The notes under the pieces: generated by a model
What the model was told of the DNA's origin: nothing
The model's database searches: none
Seen by the model: the letters and a program-made list of their open reading frames with translations, nothing else
Translations under genes and position numbers: made by a program
Shown here: piece after piece, positions 18,996 through 27,002 of the stretch
Layout: every line of letters begins with the position of its first letter
Numbering within the stretch: position 1 is the stretch's first letter
NCBI GenBank assembly: GCA_958295945.1
Contig: OY282386.1
Location: 3,652,204-3,716,203, forward strand
Reading direction: 5' to 3'
DNA: 64,000 bases
Origin: Candidatus Poribacteria bacterium
Lineage (GTDB): Bacteria; Poribacteria; WGA-4E; WGA-3G

Positions 18996-19289
18996 ATGAA
19001 CATCTACGTTGGCAATGTGCCCTATGCAGCCACAGAAACAGACTTGGAAGAAATTTTTGAGCCGCATGGACCACTGGCATCTGTAACTATTATCCGTGAC
19101 CGCTATGATGGTCGGTCAAAAGGGTATGGATTTGTTGAGATGGAAAACCAAGAAGACGGTGAACGCGCGATTGAAGCTCTTGACGGTCAAGAAATAATGG
19201 GTCGTCCATTGAAAGTCAATCCAGCACGTCCACGCGAACGTCGCTCAGAACCCCGATACCAAAACCGAAGCCGCTACGAAGAAGAGTAA
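18996..19289 (+). CDS. RRM-type RNA-binding protein
   Basis: RNA-recognition-motif protein of 97 aa, similar to the single-RRM proteins of cyanobacteria and other bacteria. RNP2 is IYVGNV at residues 3-8 and RNP1 is KGYGFVEM near residue 40, both with the aromatic RNA-contacting residues. A basic Arg-rich tail (ARPRERRSEPRYQNRSRYEEE pattern, last about 20 residues) follows the domain. The ATG at 18996 has AAAAGGAG upstream; longer in-frame starts lack one. It is monocistronic, with a consensus promoter, a long leader and terminator-like palindromes behind. The likely role is an RNA chaperone. Confidence 0.93.
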   Translation: MNIYVGNVPYAATETDLEEIFEPHGPLASVTIIRDRYDGRSKGYGFVEMENQEDGERAIEALDGQEIMGRPLKVNPARPRERRSEPRYQNRSRYEEE

Positions 19290-19296
19290 TCAAACA

Positions 19297-19312
19297 CGGT
19301 GAGGAATTCCTC
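19297..19312 (+). terminator. Palindrome after the RRM gene
   Basis: GTGAGGAATTCCTCAC is a perfect 16-bp palindrome about 10 bases after the stop, followed by tacatttta. It could act as an intrinsic terminator, although the loop-free centre would have to open. Confidence 0.5.
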
Positions 19313-19337
19313 ACTACATTTTAGATAACACTTCTCG

Positions 19338-19385
19338 AAGTTATTATGCTCCTGTTGTTGTACAACAACAGGAGCATAATAACTT
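19338..19385. repeat. Perfect 48-bp palindrome without spacer
   Basis: The 24-base arm 19338-19361 (starting AAGTTATTATGCTCC) is followed directly by its exact reverse complement 19362-19385. It lies between the convergent RRM and AAA genes and could end transcription from both sides. Perfect spacerless palindromes this long are normally unstable in replicating DNA (general knowledge). Confidence 0.85.
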
Positions 19386-19447
19386 AAACAGTTGTGGATC
19401 CTTCCTCTTTCCTTCATTCTTCCTAATCACCATTCACCACTACAATA

Positions 19448-21298
19448 TCACGCACTCAAACCAAGTTCCTTACTCAGTTCCATCAATCTATTATTTATCT
19501 TTGTCTTGTCTATCTTGTTATCTTCCACAAACTCTTGGTATGGACGTGGGAGTCTGTCCGGTATCATAGCACGAGAATTTGCCTCTTGTAGTGCTAACAA
19601 AGACATAAACATCTGCATCTCAGCAGAATGATCAGGCATATAATCTGCTACAACCTGACGCAAATCTTCTTCTATAAAGGTATTTCGATTCTTGCGTTTC
19701 GCTAAGTTATGACTACGATTCGCTATCTGGGCAAGATCCCCAACACTCACACCGCGTAACTTCTGATCTCTTGCTATCTCTTGGAAATTCATCTCTTCGC
19801 GTGTATGAAGTCTGCAAAAGAACTGTAGAATACCTGCACGACTCTCACGCATAGGTGGAAGTAGTACTAATTTATGGTTAAATATCTCTGGTTTCCGAAA
19901 AATCGGTGGCATCAAATCGGGACGACTGCAGGTCCCAACCCATATTACTTTTCCGTGTAAAGAAGCATCACTGATGGCATTTGTTAACAGAACAGGGAAA
20001 CCGTGCTCCCTACTTCCTTGCTGCATACCTGTATGTGGAGATGCACTTTCAACTTCATCCATAAATACTACTACAGGAGCCAGTCCCCTTATAAAATTGA
20101 TCGCAGAATTCAAATTCCTTTCGTAACTATTTCCATTCTCACTAATAGTCAGTGTTACTTCACTTACTTGACTTGCATAACGGAGTTGAACAAATGCCAT
20201 ATTTGTCTGTCCAGCAAGCATACGTGCAGCAAACATATTACCATTCCCTGTTGGACCAAGCATCAAAATACCACGCGGTACACGCTTATTATCGTTCTCT
20301 CTTAAGCCTTCAGCAACGTCTTCAATCACTCGAGTAATATGACTTGACCAATGTTGCCTCGGTTCCATTAACGGTTCATTCACCTCAATAATTCCATGGC
20401 TAAATGTCCTGACACTTTGCCGCCGATAGTTGGCGAGGAGAGGTCCTTCTATTTTCTGTTTTATGGATGCAGCATGCCGAACCAAATCATGGATACCGAA
20501 GAGATTCAAACCAGCTGAATCTCGGGCTAATGTTTGTTTATCCCGATCATTACCCAGATTTAAATTCACTTGAACTTTTTGGTCTGGATTATCTTGGTGT
20601 GAAATCTCCTGAGGTATTTGAGCCAAGTGATTGATAAACTTCAAACGCTCATCATAGTCTGGAAAAGGAACTTCAACAATAGGTATTTCCTGATTCACAA
20701 GAAAATGTGGATGAATGTCGTAGGTATTTTGTGTGAGAAGTAAGATGATGTGTTTCTTTCTACGGATTTCCAGATCCGCTGCCCAATTCTGTAATTGAAA
20801 TAGGAAGTATTGTTGATTGTCTTTTGCTGCACCTTCAAAAACGGGATCACTCGGGGCAATTTGCTCCAAGTGATTGATAACTAAACCTACTCTTACCCTA
20901 TCCTGTTTCAGGAGTTCATGCATCTTATTTGCTAAATCTTTCGTTGGTATCGGATCACTTTTGAAAAATGGATCCTCATATAGTTTATTGAGTGCAAGCG
21001 TGCTGTTTATTCGCTTTCTATGTTCTGTCTCGTCGGGGACCGCCTGTTCTTTTGGAATGAGGCCTAATACTTTCTGGGTATCTACCCACCGACCCGTCCC
21101 TGGCCACATAAACCCTTGCGTAGCATTATACCCGATAACTAATCGACACCCGAGAACATTCATCTGCTCCATCAAAAAATCCAGCGCCGGCAAATATCCG
21201 AAATGTTCGTCAAATTGCAAGTCACCAACATTAAAATGCAGCAAGAATTGATGAGCCGCAGCAACTTTATATTGTGATTCTATCTTCTCCCAAAACAT
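19448..21298 (-). CDS. AAA-family ATPase-like protein with degenerate Walker A
   Basis: Cytosolic protein of 616 aa starting at MFWEKIESQYKV (21298; GGAG upstream). Residues about 1-270 form an N-terminal domain with a P-loop-like layout but no obvious active site (VIGYNATQG, LVINHLEQIAP), similar in arrangement to Ycf46-type AAA proteins. The C-terminal AAA module has a Walker A-like loop near residue 345, GPTGNGNM, where Lys and Ser/Thr are replaced by Asn and Met. Walker B (VVVFMDEVES, near 408) is intact, and sensor/arginine regions (WVGTCSRPDLM, FRKPEIFNHK) follow. It can probably bind but not normally hydrolyse ATP. Monocistronic; partners unknown. Confidence 0.82.
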   Translation of the reverse strand: MFWEKIESQYKVAAAHQFLLHFNVGDLQFDEHFGYLPALDFLMEQMNVLGCRLVIGYNATQGFMWPGTGRWVDTQKVLGLIPKEQAVPDETEHRKRINSTLALNKLYEDPFFKSDPIPTKDLANKMHELLKQDRVRVGLVINHLEQIAPSDPVFEGAAKDNQQYFLFQLQNWAADLEIRRKKHIILLLTQNTYDIHPHFLVNQEIPIVEVPFPDYDERLKFINHLAQIPQEISHQDNPDQKVQVNLNLGNDRDKQTLARDSAGLNLFGIHDLVRHAASIKQKIEGPLLANYRRQSVRTFSHGIIEVNEPLMEPRQHWSSHITRVIEDVAEGLRENDNKRVPRGILMLGPTGNGNMFAARMLAGQTNMAFVQLRYASQVSEVTLTISENGNSYERNLNSAINFIRGLAPVVVFMDEVESASPHTGMQQGSREHGFPVLLTNAISDASLHGKVIWVGTCSRPDLMPPIFRKPEIFNHKLVLLPPMRESRAGILQFFCRLHTREEMNFQEIARDQKLRGVSVGDLAQIANRSHNLAKRKNRNTFIEEDLRQVVADYMPDHSAEMQMFMSLLALQEANSRAMIPDRLPRPYQEFVEDNKIDKTKINNRLMELSKELGLSA

Positions 21299-21380
21299 GC
21301 TAACTCTCCAAGTAATGTAAATGTTCAATAATATAATAACAGATACTATGGTGAAGTATGAAAATAATTATACACACCAC

Positions 21381-21446
21381 TGTAGGAGCGATCTCCGAAT
21401 CGCGATTTAATTCAGTGATTATCGGGAATCGGAGTTCCCTCCTACA
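21381..21446. repeat. Palindromic intergenic repeat (REP-like)
   Basis: The unit starts tgtaggagcgatctccg and ends agttccctcctaca, with imperfect two-fold symmetry. A related core lies inside the MITE at 18569-18695. No gene. Confidence 0.6.
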
Positions 21447-21549
21447 ATTCCTAATGTTCATTTAATTCTAAATTCTACCATAAATGTCGTTCTTCTAACA
21501 AATAGAATACCACATGAACCATTACAAAGTCAAACGATTCAGATTGACA

Positions 21550-21617
21550 GGGTGTGTAAAGATTTTGTCACTAACTTCTCACCATGAATTGTAGGGGCGG
21601 GTCTCTGTGCCCGCCCT
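21550..21617. repeat. Copy 1 of a 68-bp dispersed repeat
   Basis: The unit starts ggtgtgtaaagattttgtca and ends in a GGGCGGG/CCCGCCC hairpin. It is nearly identical to 58899-58964. Its left end resembles the ISKra4-type terminal repeat (GTGTGTAAAGTTTTTGGCA), so both are probably derived from non-autonomous elements of that family. Confidence 0.65.
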
Positions 21618-21715
21618 TCGTAGCACATGCTGCCAGCTTGTGCATGCAAAAATGCCAAAAAGACAAAAAAAATAATTAAAAGAATACAAAATTCGCTAAA
21701 ATTGTAAAAATTTAC

Positions 21716-21744
21716 TTGACTTACGTTATTTATTAGGTTATAAT
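21716..21744 (+). promoter_or_regulatory. Consensus sigma-70 promoter without an assigned gene
   Basis: TTGACT (21716-21721), 17 bases, TATAAT (21739-21744). Transcription would start near 21751 and run through a region without a supported gene towards the kinase gene at 22365. It may drive a small RNA or a 600-base leader. Confidence 0.6.
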
Positions 21745-22364
21745 ATATGTCACATAGATTTTAATTTCAAAGCAGTAAATTATGAAAACAAGACCTCTTA
21801 TGCAAAGAATAATGATTAACCTACAAGCAATCTCTTCATTATATAGAAATACATTACACAAAAATGAGAATACACAGACATTCAATATGAAACTCTTATG
21901 CATAAACGCCAAACCCTTAGGCATCACATCACTTTTGACATTTAGAAACATGCTATCTGCATTCGTCCAATGCTGGACAAGTATGATGCTCAGTCAACCA
22001 ATCTCACACAACAAAAGACGAATAGTGAAAGTGTACAAAATAAAAATTTTTTGTTTTTTTATAAATCCTTTACCAACCCTGATAGCGACTGCTCTGAAAG
22101 CACTAAAAAAAACTGTACAGATGTACGAAATAATGTACAATTTCTGTACAGTTTTGAGAAGCGAAAATTCCATAAAATTAGAAGGAAATCACAGAGAATA
22201 TATTGTCAGATGAAACACAGAATTCATGAAAACTTTAACTGCTGTCAATCAAACCGCACAATAAAATCTTAAGATTAAGATTTACTATCAGATTGACAAT
22301 ATCACCGAAAGATGATACTCTAATTATGTTCTATAACAATCTGTAATTTGGAACACATAGAATA

Positions 22365-23003
22365 ATGACAAAAGAGGAAACACCTAAACCGATTATCATT
22401 GGAATTATGGGTGGGTCAGCATCGGGCAAAACGACCTTCGCCACTGACCTATCAGAACAACTTTCTGAGTATACACCTATTACATTACACCAAGACTTAT
22501 ATTTTAGAGATTGGTCAGAATTCTCATCTGAAGAAAGAGAAAAGGTAGTAACAGCCAATCATCCAGATGCTGTACGTTGGGACGTTCTAATATCGGATGT
22601 AGAAAAGTTACGTGCATATAATCCTATAGAGACACCCGCACCCGGCACACGTGCTGCAAGTCGCGGTGATGAAATGAAAACAACACAACCCAGCCGTGTT
22701 GTGATTGTTGAAGGACACCTTATTTATTGGAATGAACAACTCCGCGACCTAATTGATATAAAGCTATTTCTTGATGTGGATGCACATGAACGTGTACTCA
22801 GACGCCTCCTCCGCGATGTCGGTACACGCAGCGCAAACCTTGAAAGTGCAATCAGTTGGTACCGGCGTGACGTACTCCCTAATTTCCCAATATACACGGA
22901 ACCTTGCAAGCAATACGCAGACTTGATTATCCCTTTCCTCAACGAGAATCCAATAGCACTACAGACAGTTGTAGCAGGTATACGCGCGACACTCACTGAT
23001 TAG
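22365..23003 (+). CDS. udk: Uridine kinase-like P-loop kinase
   Basis: Kinase of 212 aa related to uridine kinase and phosphoribulokinase (phosphorylation of uridine/cytidine with ATP or GTP in pyrimidine salvage). Walker A is GGSASGKTT at about residues 16-24. HQDLYFRDWSEF matches the uridine-kinase substrate loop (usually DSYYKD), and VIVEGHLIYWNEQLRDLIDIKLFLDVD matches the strand-helix carrying the catalytic region. RRLLRDVGTRS is a variant of the Arg-rich lid RRI-RD-RGR. A weaker promoter (TTGACA 22293, TACTCT 22316) lies upstream, and the Shine-Dalgarno is poor. Substrate could differ from uridine. Confidence 0.78.
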   Translation: MTKEETPKPIIIGIMGGSASGKTTFATDLSEQLSEYTPITLHQDLYFRDWSEFSSEEREKVVTANHPDAVRWDVLISDVEKLRAYNPIETPAPGTRAASRGDEMKTTQPSRVVIVEGHLIYWNEQLRDLIDIKLFLDVDAHERVLRRLLRDVGTRSANLESAISWYRRDVLPNFPIYTEPCKQYADLIIPFLNENPIALQTVVAGIRATLTD

Positions 23004-23706
23004 ATAATTATGTCCTTCAGTTCAATTCTACAAGCATTTTTTTGTAGCACAAACTGCCAGTTTGTGTGGAATTCGCTTCATTTCTAACAAGAAGTAATGA
23101 GACAGAATAAATAGATATGGTATTATTATAGTGAATTATAAATATATAGTCCAGTTTAGAATTAAGAAGACATTTCAATGCACTTGCAAGCACCACAAGG
23201 CCCGTAGGGGCGAGGTTTCCTCGCCCTCTGAGACGTGTCCTATTAATTGTCCATTCCACTATAAATAGATATGGTATTATTAAATAGACTATAGTTTGGA
23301 CAATTTCTCTCGGTTGCATACTGATATTTCCAGCATTTTCAATATTTTGTGAGTTTTCAATAGGATAATAACTTGACGAAAAAGTGTTAGAATATCAAAA
23401 TGAGCAGCCCCAGCGGGGCGGAATGTGTCCAGAAAAATGTGCCCCGACCAATGCAAGCCCCAGCGGGGCGACAGGTGTCCCATTGAAGAAAATTAATGCG
23501 ATAAACTCTACACACCTCTGTCACTATGCCTGTTTGACACATACCCTATATCATTATGACATACATTGTCATTGTGGCAGATATACATTTCTCTATCTAC
23601 CCATCAACATTTCGGATTACCCACCAAGAATTTCATCTGAAGGACCTTTGTCTTTGCCCATTGTTACTGCTACTGATAGATATATGTAGAGATCCATCTT
23701 GTGTTT
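23004..23706. other. Intergenic region with dispersed repeats
   Basis: It holds a CACAAACTGcCAGTTTGTG palindrome (about 23046-23064), the 119-bp repeat at 23145-23263 and two CCCCAGCGGGGCG hairpin units (about 23409-23421 and 23458-23470). Short frames here show no ribosome site or domain. Confidence 0.5.
23145..23263. mobile_element. 119-bp dispersed element, copy 1
   Basis: Nearly identical to 32083-32201. The ends show a degenerate inverted repeat (tatagt ... aattaagaagaca against tgtcctattaatt ... actata), and the centre is a GGGCGAGG/CCTCGCCC hairpin. No coding capacity; probably a MITE. Confidence 0.75.
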
Positions 23707-23722
23707 TGGCATCATACTTGCT
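23707..23722 (+). promoter_or_regulatory. Sigma-54-type promoter, distal copy, upstream of hsp20
   Basis: TGGCAT, five bases (catac), TTGCT: a GG at -24 and a GC at -12 separated by exactly ten bases, matching the RpoN consensus TGGCAC-N5-TTGCW with one change. It lies 120 bases before the Hsp20 ATG. Confidence 0.55.
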
Positions 23723-23758
23723 CATATACAAAATAGTTAGAATTTACTGAGCAAAGGT

Positions 23759-23774
23759 TGGCATAGAAATTGCT
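23759..23774 (+). promoter_or_regulatory. Sigma-54-type promoter, proximal copy, upstream of hsp20
   Basis: TGGCAT, five bases (agaaa), TTGCT, with the same 16-base spacing as the copy 52 bases upstream. Transcription would begin about 40 bases before the ATG at 23827. No CIRCE or sigma-32-like site was seen. Confidence 0.6.
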
Positions 23775-23826
23775 CTCTAAATTATAATCTATCACAAAAA
23801 CAAATGAAATCAAAAGGAGAAGAAAA

Positions 23827-24279
23827 ATGAATAATTTGATGACACGCAAACCAATCGGTAATCTCTTCAACCTTCACAACGAGATGGGCAGACTATTTGG
23901 AGACCTACTTTCCTCTCAAGACAGTGATGTGAAAACAGAAAGTGCTTCCTGGGTGCCTACGGTTGACATTACTGAGACAGAAAACGACTATGAAATACAT
24001 GCTGAACTTCCTGGTGTCAAGGAGAGCGATATAAACGTCTCTGTAACCGATAACCTACTTACAATCAAGGGTGAGAAACAAGCAGAAGAGAAGACTGATG
24101 AGAAGAATATCCATCGTGTTGAAAGACGGTACGGTAGTTTCCAAAGAAGTTTCACGCTACCCCGTCAAGTGGATACCACACAAATCAAGGCTGGATATAA
24201 GAATGGTATTTTGACTCTAACCATTCCAAAGGTAGAAGAGGCAAAACCCACTGAAATCCCGATTTCAACTGACGCTTAA
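23827..24279 (+). CDS. Small heat shock protein, Hsp20/alpha-crystallin family
   Basis: ATP-independent holdase chaperone (150 aa). The alpha-crystallin domain occupies about residues 40-140: WVPTVDITETENDYEIHAELPGV, LTIKGEK, RRYGSFQRSFTLP and the conserved GILTLTIPK (A-x-x-x-n-G-v-L motif). A short C-terminal extension carries EIPIS, an I-x-I-type anchoring motif. The start has AAAAGGAG upstream. It is first of two adjacent hsp20 genes (93-base gap), downstream of two sigma-54-like promoters. Confidence 0.95.
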   Translation: MNNLMTRKPIGNLFNLHNEMGRLFGDLLSSQDSDVKTESASWVPTVDITETENDYEIHAELPGVKESDINVSVTDNLLTIKGEKQAEEKTDEKNIHRVERRYGSFQRSFTLPRQVDTTQIKAGYKNGILTLTIPKVEEAKPTEIPISTDA

Positions 24280-24371
24280 TACTTTGAACTTTGGCATGCC
24301 TCGTTGACAAAGGTCTTCGGGGTATGTCAAACAGAAACAACAATTACACAAATAAATTAAGGAGAACAGAA

Positions 24372-24827
24372 ATGACTTATTTAACCTTACGCAGACCGGT
24401 AGCAACCCCATTCAGGTTTTTCAACGCACCTTTCACATTTCATCGTCCATTATCAGTGACAGGTGAAAACAAATGGAAACCCTCGGCTGACATAACCGAA
24501 ACGGATGATAACTACGAAGTTCGTACTGAACTCCCCGGTGTTTCCAAAGACGATGTCCAAATCTCTGTCAAAGACGGTCTCTTATCTATCAAAGGTGAAA
24601 AACGGCAGGAAAATATGGACGATAGTAAGAATTACAAACGGATTGAAAGACGATACGGCACTTTTGAACGGAACTTTACACTCCCTCCCAAAGTTAAAGC
24701 AGACAATATCAATGCAAAATTCAACGATGGGGTGTTGACCGTTTCTATCCCAAAACCGGAAGAAGTAAAACCGAAAGAAATTCCGATCACTACTGAAACG
24801 GTTGTGGATGTCCCTGAAGAAAACTAA
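24372..24827 (+). CDS. Small heat shock protein, Hsp20 family (second copy)
   Basis: Paralogue of the preceding gene (151 aa from the ATG at 24372 with GGAG upstream; a longer in-frame start at 24291 lacks one). It contains the alpha-crystallin domain (WKPSADITETDDNYEVRTEL, LSIKGEK, RRYGTFERNFTLP, GVLTVSIPK) and the I-P-I tail (EIPIT). The N-terminal arm differs (TLRRPVATPFRFFNAPF), as is usual in this family. Probably co-transcribed with the upstream copy and able to co-assemble with it. Confidence 0.95.
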   Translation: MTYLTLRRPVATPFRFFNAPFTFHRPLSVTGENKWKPSADITETDDNYEVRTELPGVSKDDVQISVKDGLLSIKGEKRQENMDDSKNYKRIERRYGTFERNFTLPPKVKADNINAKFNDGVLTVSIPKPEEVKPKEIPITTETVVDVPEEN

Positions 24828-25490
24828 ACATCAGTTTAGTAACAAAAACAGGTTGGTATATAGTAAAACATATAATTAATGGGGCACTTTTGTAGCGTCA
24901 ACTTTTAGTTTGCGCTCTTGTGGCACAAACTAAAAGTTTATGCTACAACTTCTGTTGTCCGTTCTGTTCAAAATAGATTTATTAAAGTGCCCCAATAATT
25001 TCAAAGTTTACTATAAAAGTGGACGCTACAGAAGTGTCACATTATAGTATATTTTGAAATTACTTGAACACTCTGCATCGGCTAGGTTAGGAAACCTCGC
25101 CTACCATGTGACAAAAAGTGTCAACTTATATTTATAATTCACTATAATTATAGGTTTTACTATAGTTTTCGGTTTTTCTCGTCCTTTTTTCCCGGAAGCT
25201 AAATTCCCCAAGCCGGTAGGCGGGGAATCAAGGCGAATACCACACGCGTATCCGCTATGATTTCCCGTGTGGTATTCAGCATTGGCTCGGAAACCGCACC
25301 TGCCGCAGAGCGTGCACGTGTTTTACATTTCACTATAATCTTCATAGAAGGCGGGATAAAAAAGAGAGAACTTACGCATTCTCCCTTGATAAGAAGGAAG
25401 AGGAGAAATTGCGCGATATTTCAGTAAATCAAAACAAAAAAGGCAGAAACCCAAAATGGATACCTGCCTGTAAAGTGTCAGTATAGTTGA
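24828..25490. other. Intergenic region with MITE-like repeats
   Basis: No gene seen. It contains the inverted-repeat element at 24880-24994, 'ctataa/tatagt' repeat remnants around 25010-25160 and a palindromic unit (GAATACCACACG ... CGTGTGGTATTC) around 25233-25277, related to sequence near 59010-59100. Confidence 0.5.
24880..24994. mobile_element. 115-bp MITE-like element
   Basis: TGGGGCACTTT (24880-24890) and its exact complement AAAGTGCCCCA (24984-24994) enclose an inner palindrome around ACTTTTAGTTTG / CAAACTAAAAGTT. No coding capacity. Confidence 0.7.
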
Positions 25491-26999
25491 TTAGTCGTTT
25501 GAAACAATCACGGTATAACTTACCTCATAAATAGTCGTACCATCTCCATCATACACATAAGCCGTGATCACATAATCACCACTCACGTCACTAGGGAACG
25601 TGTAGGTCATTGAGGCAGTGGTTGTGTTACCATCCCCAAAGTCTGTCTCTACATTCCTGCCATACCCAGACTCACTCGGAGACTTCACATACCAATACAC
25701 AGAACTATATGCAGAAGATGCACTAAAGTTCGCAGTGTGACTATGACCAGGAGTTGCATAATACGATCCAGATGCCGGAGATACACTTGCTGGGGAAGCG
25801 GTAGACGTACTGCTACTCGGTGGAGACGCGGTTGATGTACTGCTACTCGGTAGAGACACCGTAACCGTATAACTCGTTTGATACGTTGAGTTATCACCAC
25901 CATATACATACGCAGTTATGACATAATCGCCAGAAACACCACTCGGAAAGGAATAGCTTAACTGCGCCGTCGTCGTTGTGCTACTATCACCATAGTCCGT
26001 ATCTACATTCGTTCCTAATCCAGATTCACTCGGTGATTTCACATACCAATACACAGAACTATAAGCTTGATCCGTCGTAAAGTTTGCCTCATGGCCTGTA
26101 CCAGCTTCCGCGGTGTAGCTACCATCAGAGGACGATAACGAATACAGCGGATCGGGAGCAGGGGATGGATCAGGAGTCGACGGATCAGGAGCATAAATTT
26201 CTTGTGCTTGCTGGTTGCCTTGCTGCGCATTATCATTCTCCATGTCGGTATTTGCCTCTGCAGACTCTACTGTAGTAGAAGCAGCGTTGATCGCTTGTCC
26301 GGAAGCTGCGGCATAAGGATCAAACAATCCTTCTATCTCGTCATCGGTATAGTTCCCATCACCATTGGGATCCTCTTTTGTCTTCTCTATTGCCGCACTA
26401 TCGGAAAGGTTCATAGTTTGAGCATTTCTTCCAAAAAGCCTAAATCCTAAAATAGAAAAGCCGGTCTCTGAAACAATTCCTATTTTTGCAGCTGCAGTAT
26501 AATATATTGCAGATGTGTCATCAGGCACACGGATTTCTCCAGCATTTTCTTCTGCGTGGTTGTCGATGTAGTATTGAATCTGATCTAGCTCGATATACTT
26601 GGGGGTACCGTCGGCATCCATTATGTATACTTGACCGTCAGCAAGCGTCCCCCGAGACACACCCACGCTTGATCCGCGCGTTGTGTTTTTATCTGCGACA
26701 CCCTTGATTTGTCCAAAACCATCATAATTATGAAGTTTTGCCCCTTTTTTTCCGAGGCATTCCATTGTTACAGAACTGCTCACCTCACTTTTAGCTCTGG
26801 ATTCAGATAAGTCAGTGATTGTGCACGAAGCTGATACCGTTATAGGATTGTCTGCATCCCCATTGTCTCTGTCAACATCGATGTCAACTAGTATATGAGG
26901 ATACGTGCGCGACAGAGCAGTATCAGCGGGAAATACAACTCCTATATGTCCGAAACACTGTCCACATAGCACAATCAACAAAATCATCATTCTTTTCAT
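25491..26999 (-). CDS. Secreted protein with two Ig/PKD-like repeats
   Basis: Unassigned secreted protein of 502 aa. The signal peptide is residues 1-17. The N-terminal half has no recognised fold; it includes an EF-hand-like loop (DPNGDGNYTDDEI, about residues 210-222). The C-terminal half has two beta-sandwich repeats of about 85 residues, each with YSSVYWYVKSPSESG, a FPS-VSGDYVITAYVY core and YTV-VS end, joined by a Ser/Thr/Pro-rich linker (STSTASPPSSSTSTASP). These resemble PKD/Ig-like modules of adhesins. AGGAG precedes the ATG. It lies four bases after the anchored protein upstream, so the two are co-expressed and probably act together. Confidence 0.72.
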   Translation of the reverse strand: MKRMMILLIVLCGQCFGHIGVVFPADTALSRTYPHILVDIDVDRDNGDADNPITVSASCTITDLSESRAKSEVSSSVTMECLGKKGAKLHNYDGFGQIKGVADKNTTRGSSVGVSRGTLADGQVYIMDADGTPKYIELDQIQYYIDNHAEENAGEIRVPDDTSAIYYTAAAKIGIVSETGFSILGFRLFGRNAQTMNLSDSAAIEKTKEDPNGDGNYTDDEIEGLFDPYAAASGQAINAASTTVESAEANTDMENDNAQQGNQQAQEIYAPDPSTPDPSPAPDPLYSLSSSDGSYTAEAGTGHEANFTTDQAYSSVYWYVKSPSESGLGTNVDTDYGDSSTTTTAQLSYSFPSGVSGDYVITAYVYGGDNSTYQTSYTVTVSLPSSSTSTASPPSSSTSTASPASVSPASGSYYATPGHSHTANFSASSAYSSVYWYVKSPSESGYGRNVETDFGDGNTTTASMTYTFPSDVSGDYVITAYVYDGDGTTIYEVSYTVIVSND

Positions 27000-27002
27000 T
27001 TT

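Larger units (their letters stand above)
21299..22364. other. Repeat-rich intergenic region with a strong promoter but no clear gene
   Basis: It contains the repeat at 21381-21446, the element at 21550-21617, a consensus promoter at 21716-21744 and a nested hairpin at 22109-22155. A 143-codon frame from ATG 21782 to 22213 follows the promoter but has no ribosome site, no recognisable domain and an odd composition, so I do not call it a gene. Confidence 0.5.

Noticed and set aside
21782-22213. 143-codon frame downstream of a consensus promoter
   Set aside because: No ribosome site, no domain, irregular composition rich in Ile/Met/Lys as expected of AT-rich non-coding DNA. Left as a candidate transcript only.
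23400-23480. Two near-identical CCCCAGCGGGGCG units as a possible CRISPR
   Set aside because: Only two short palindromic units with unequal flanks and no cas genes; they fit REP-like repeats.
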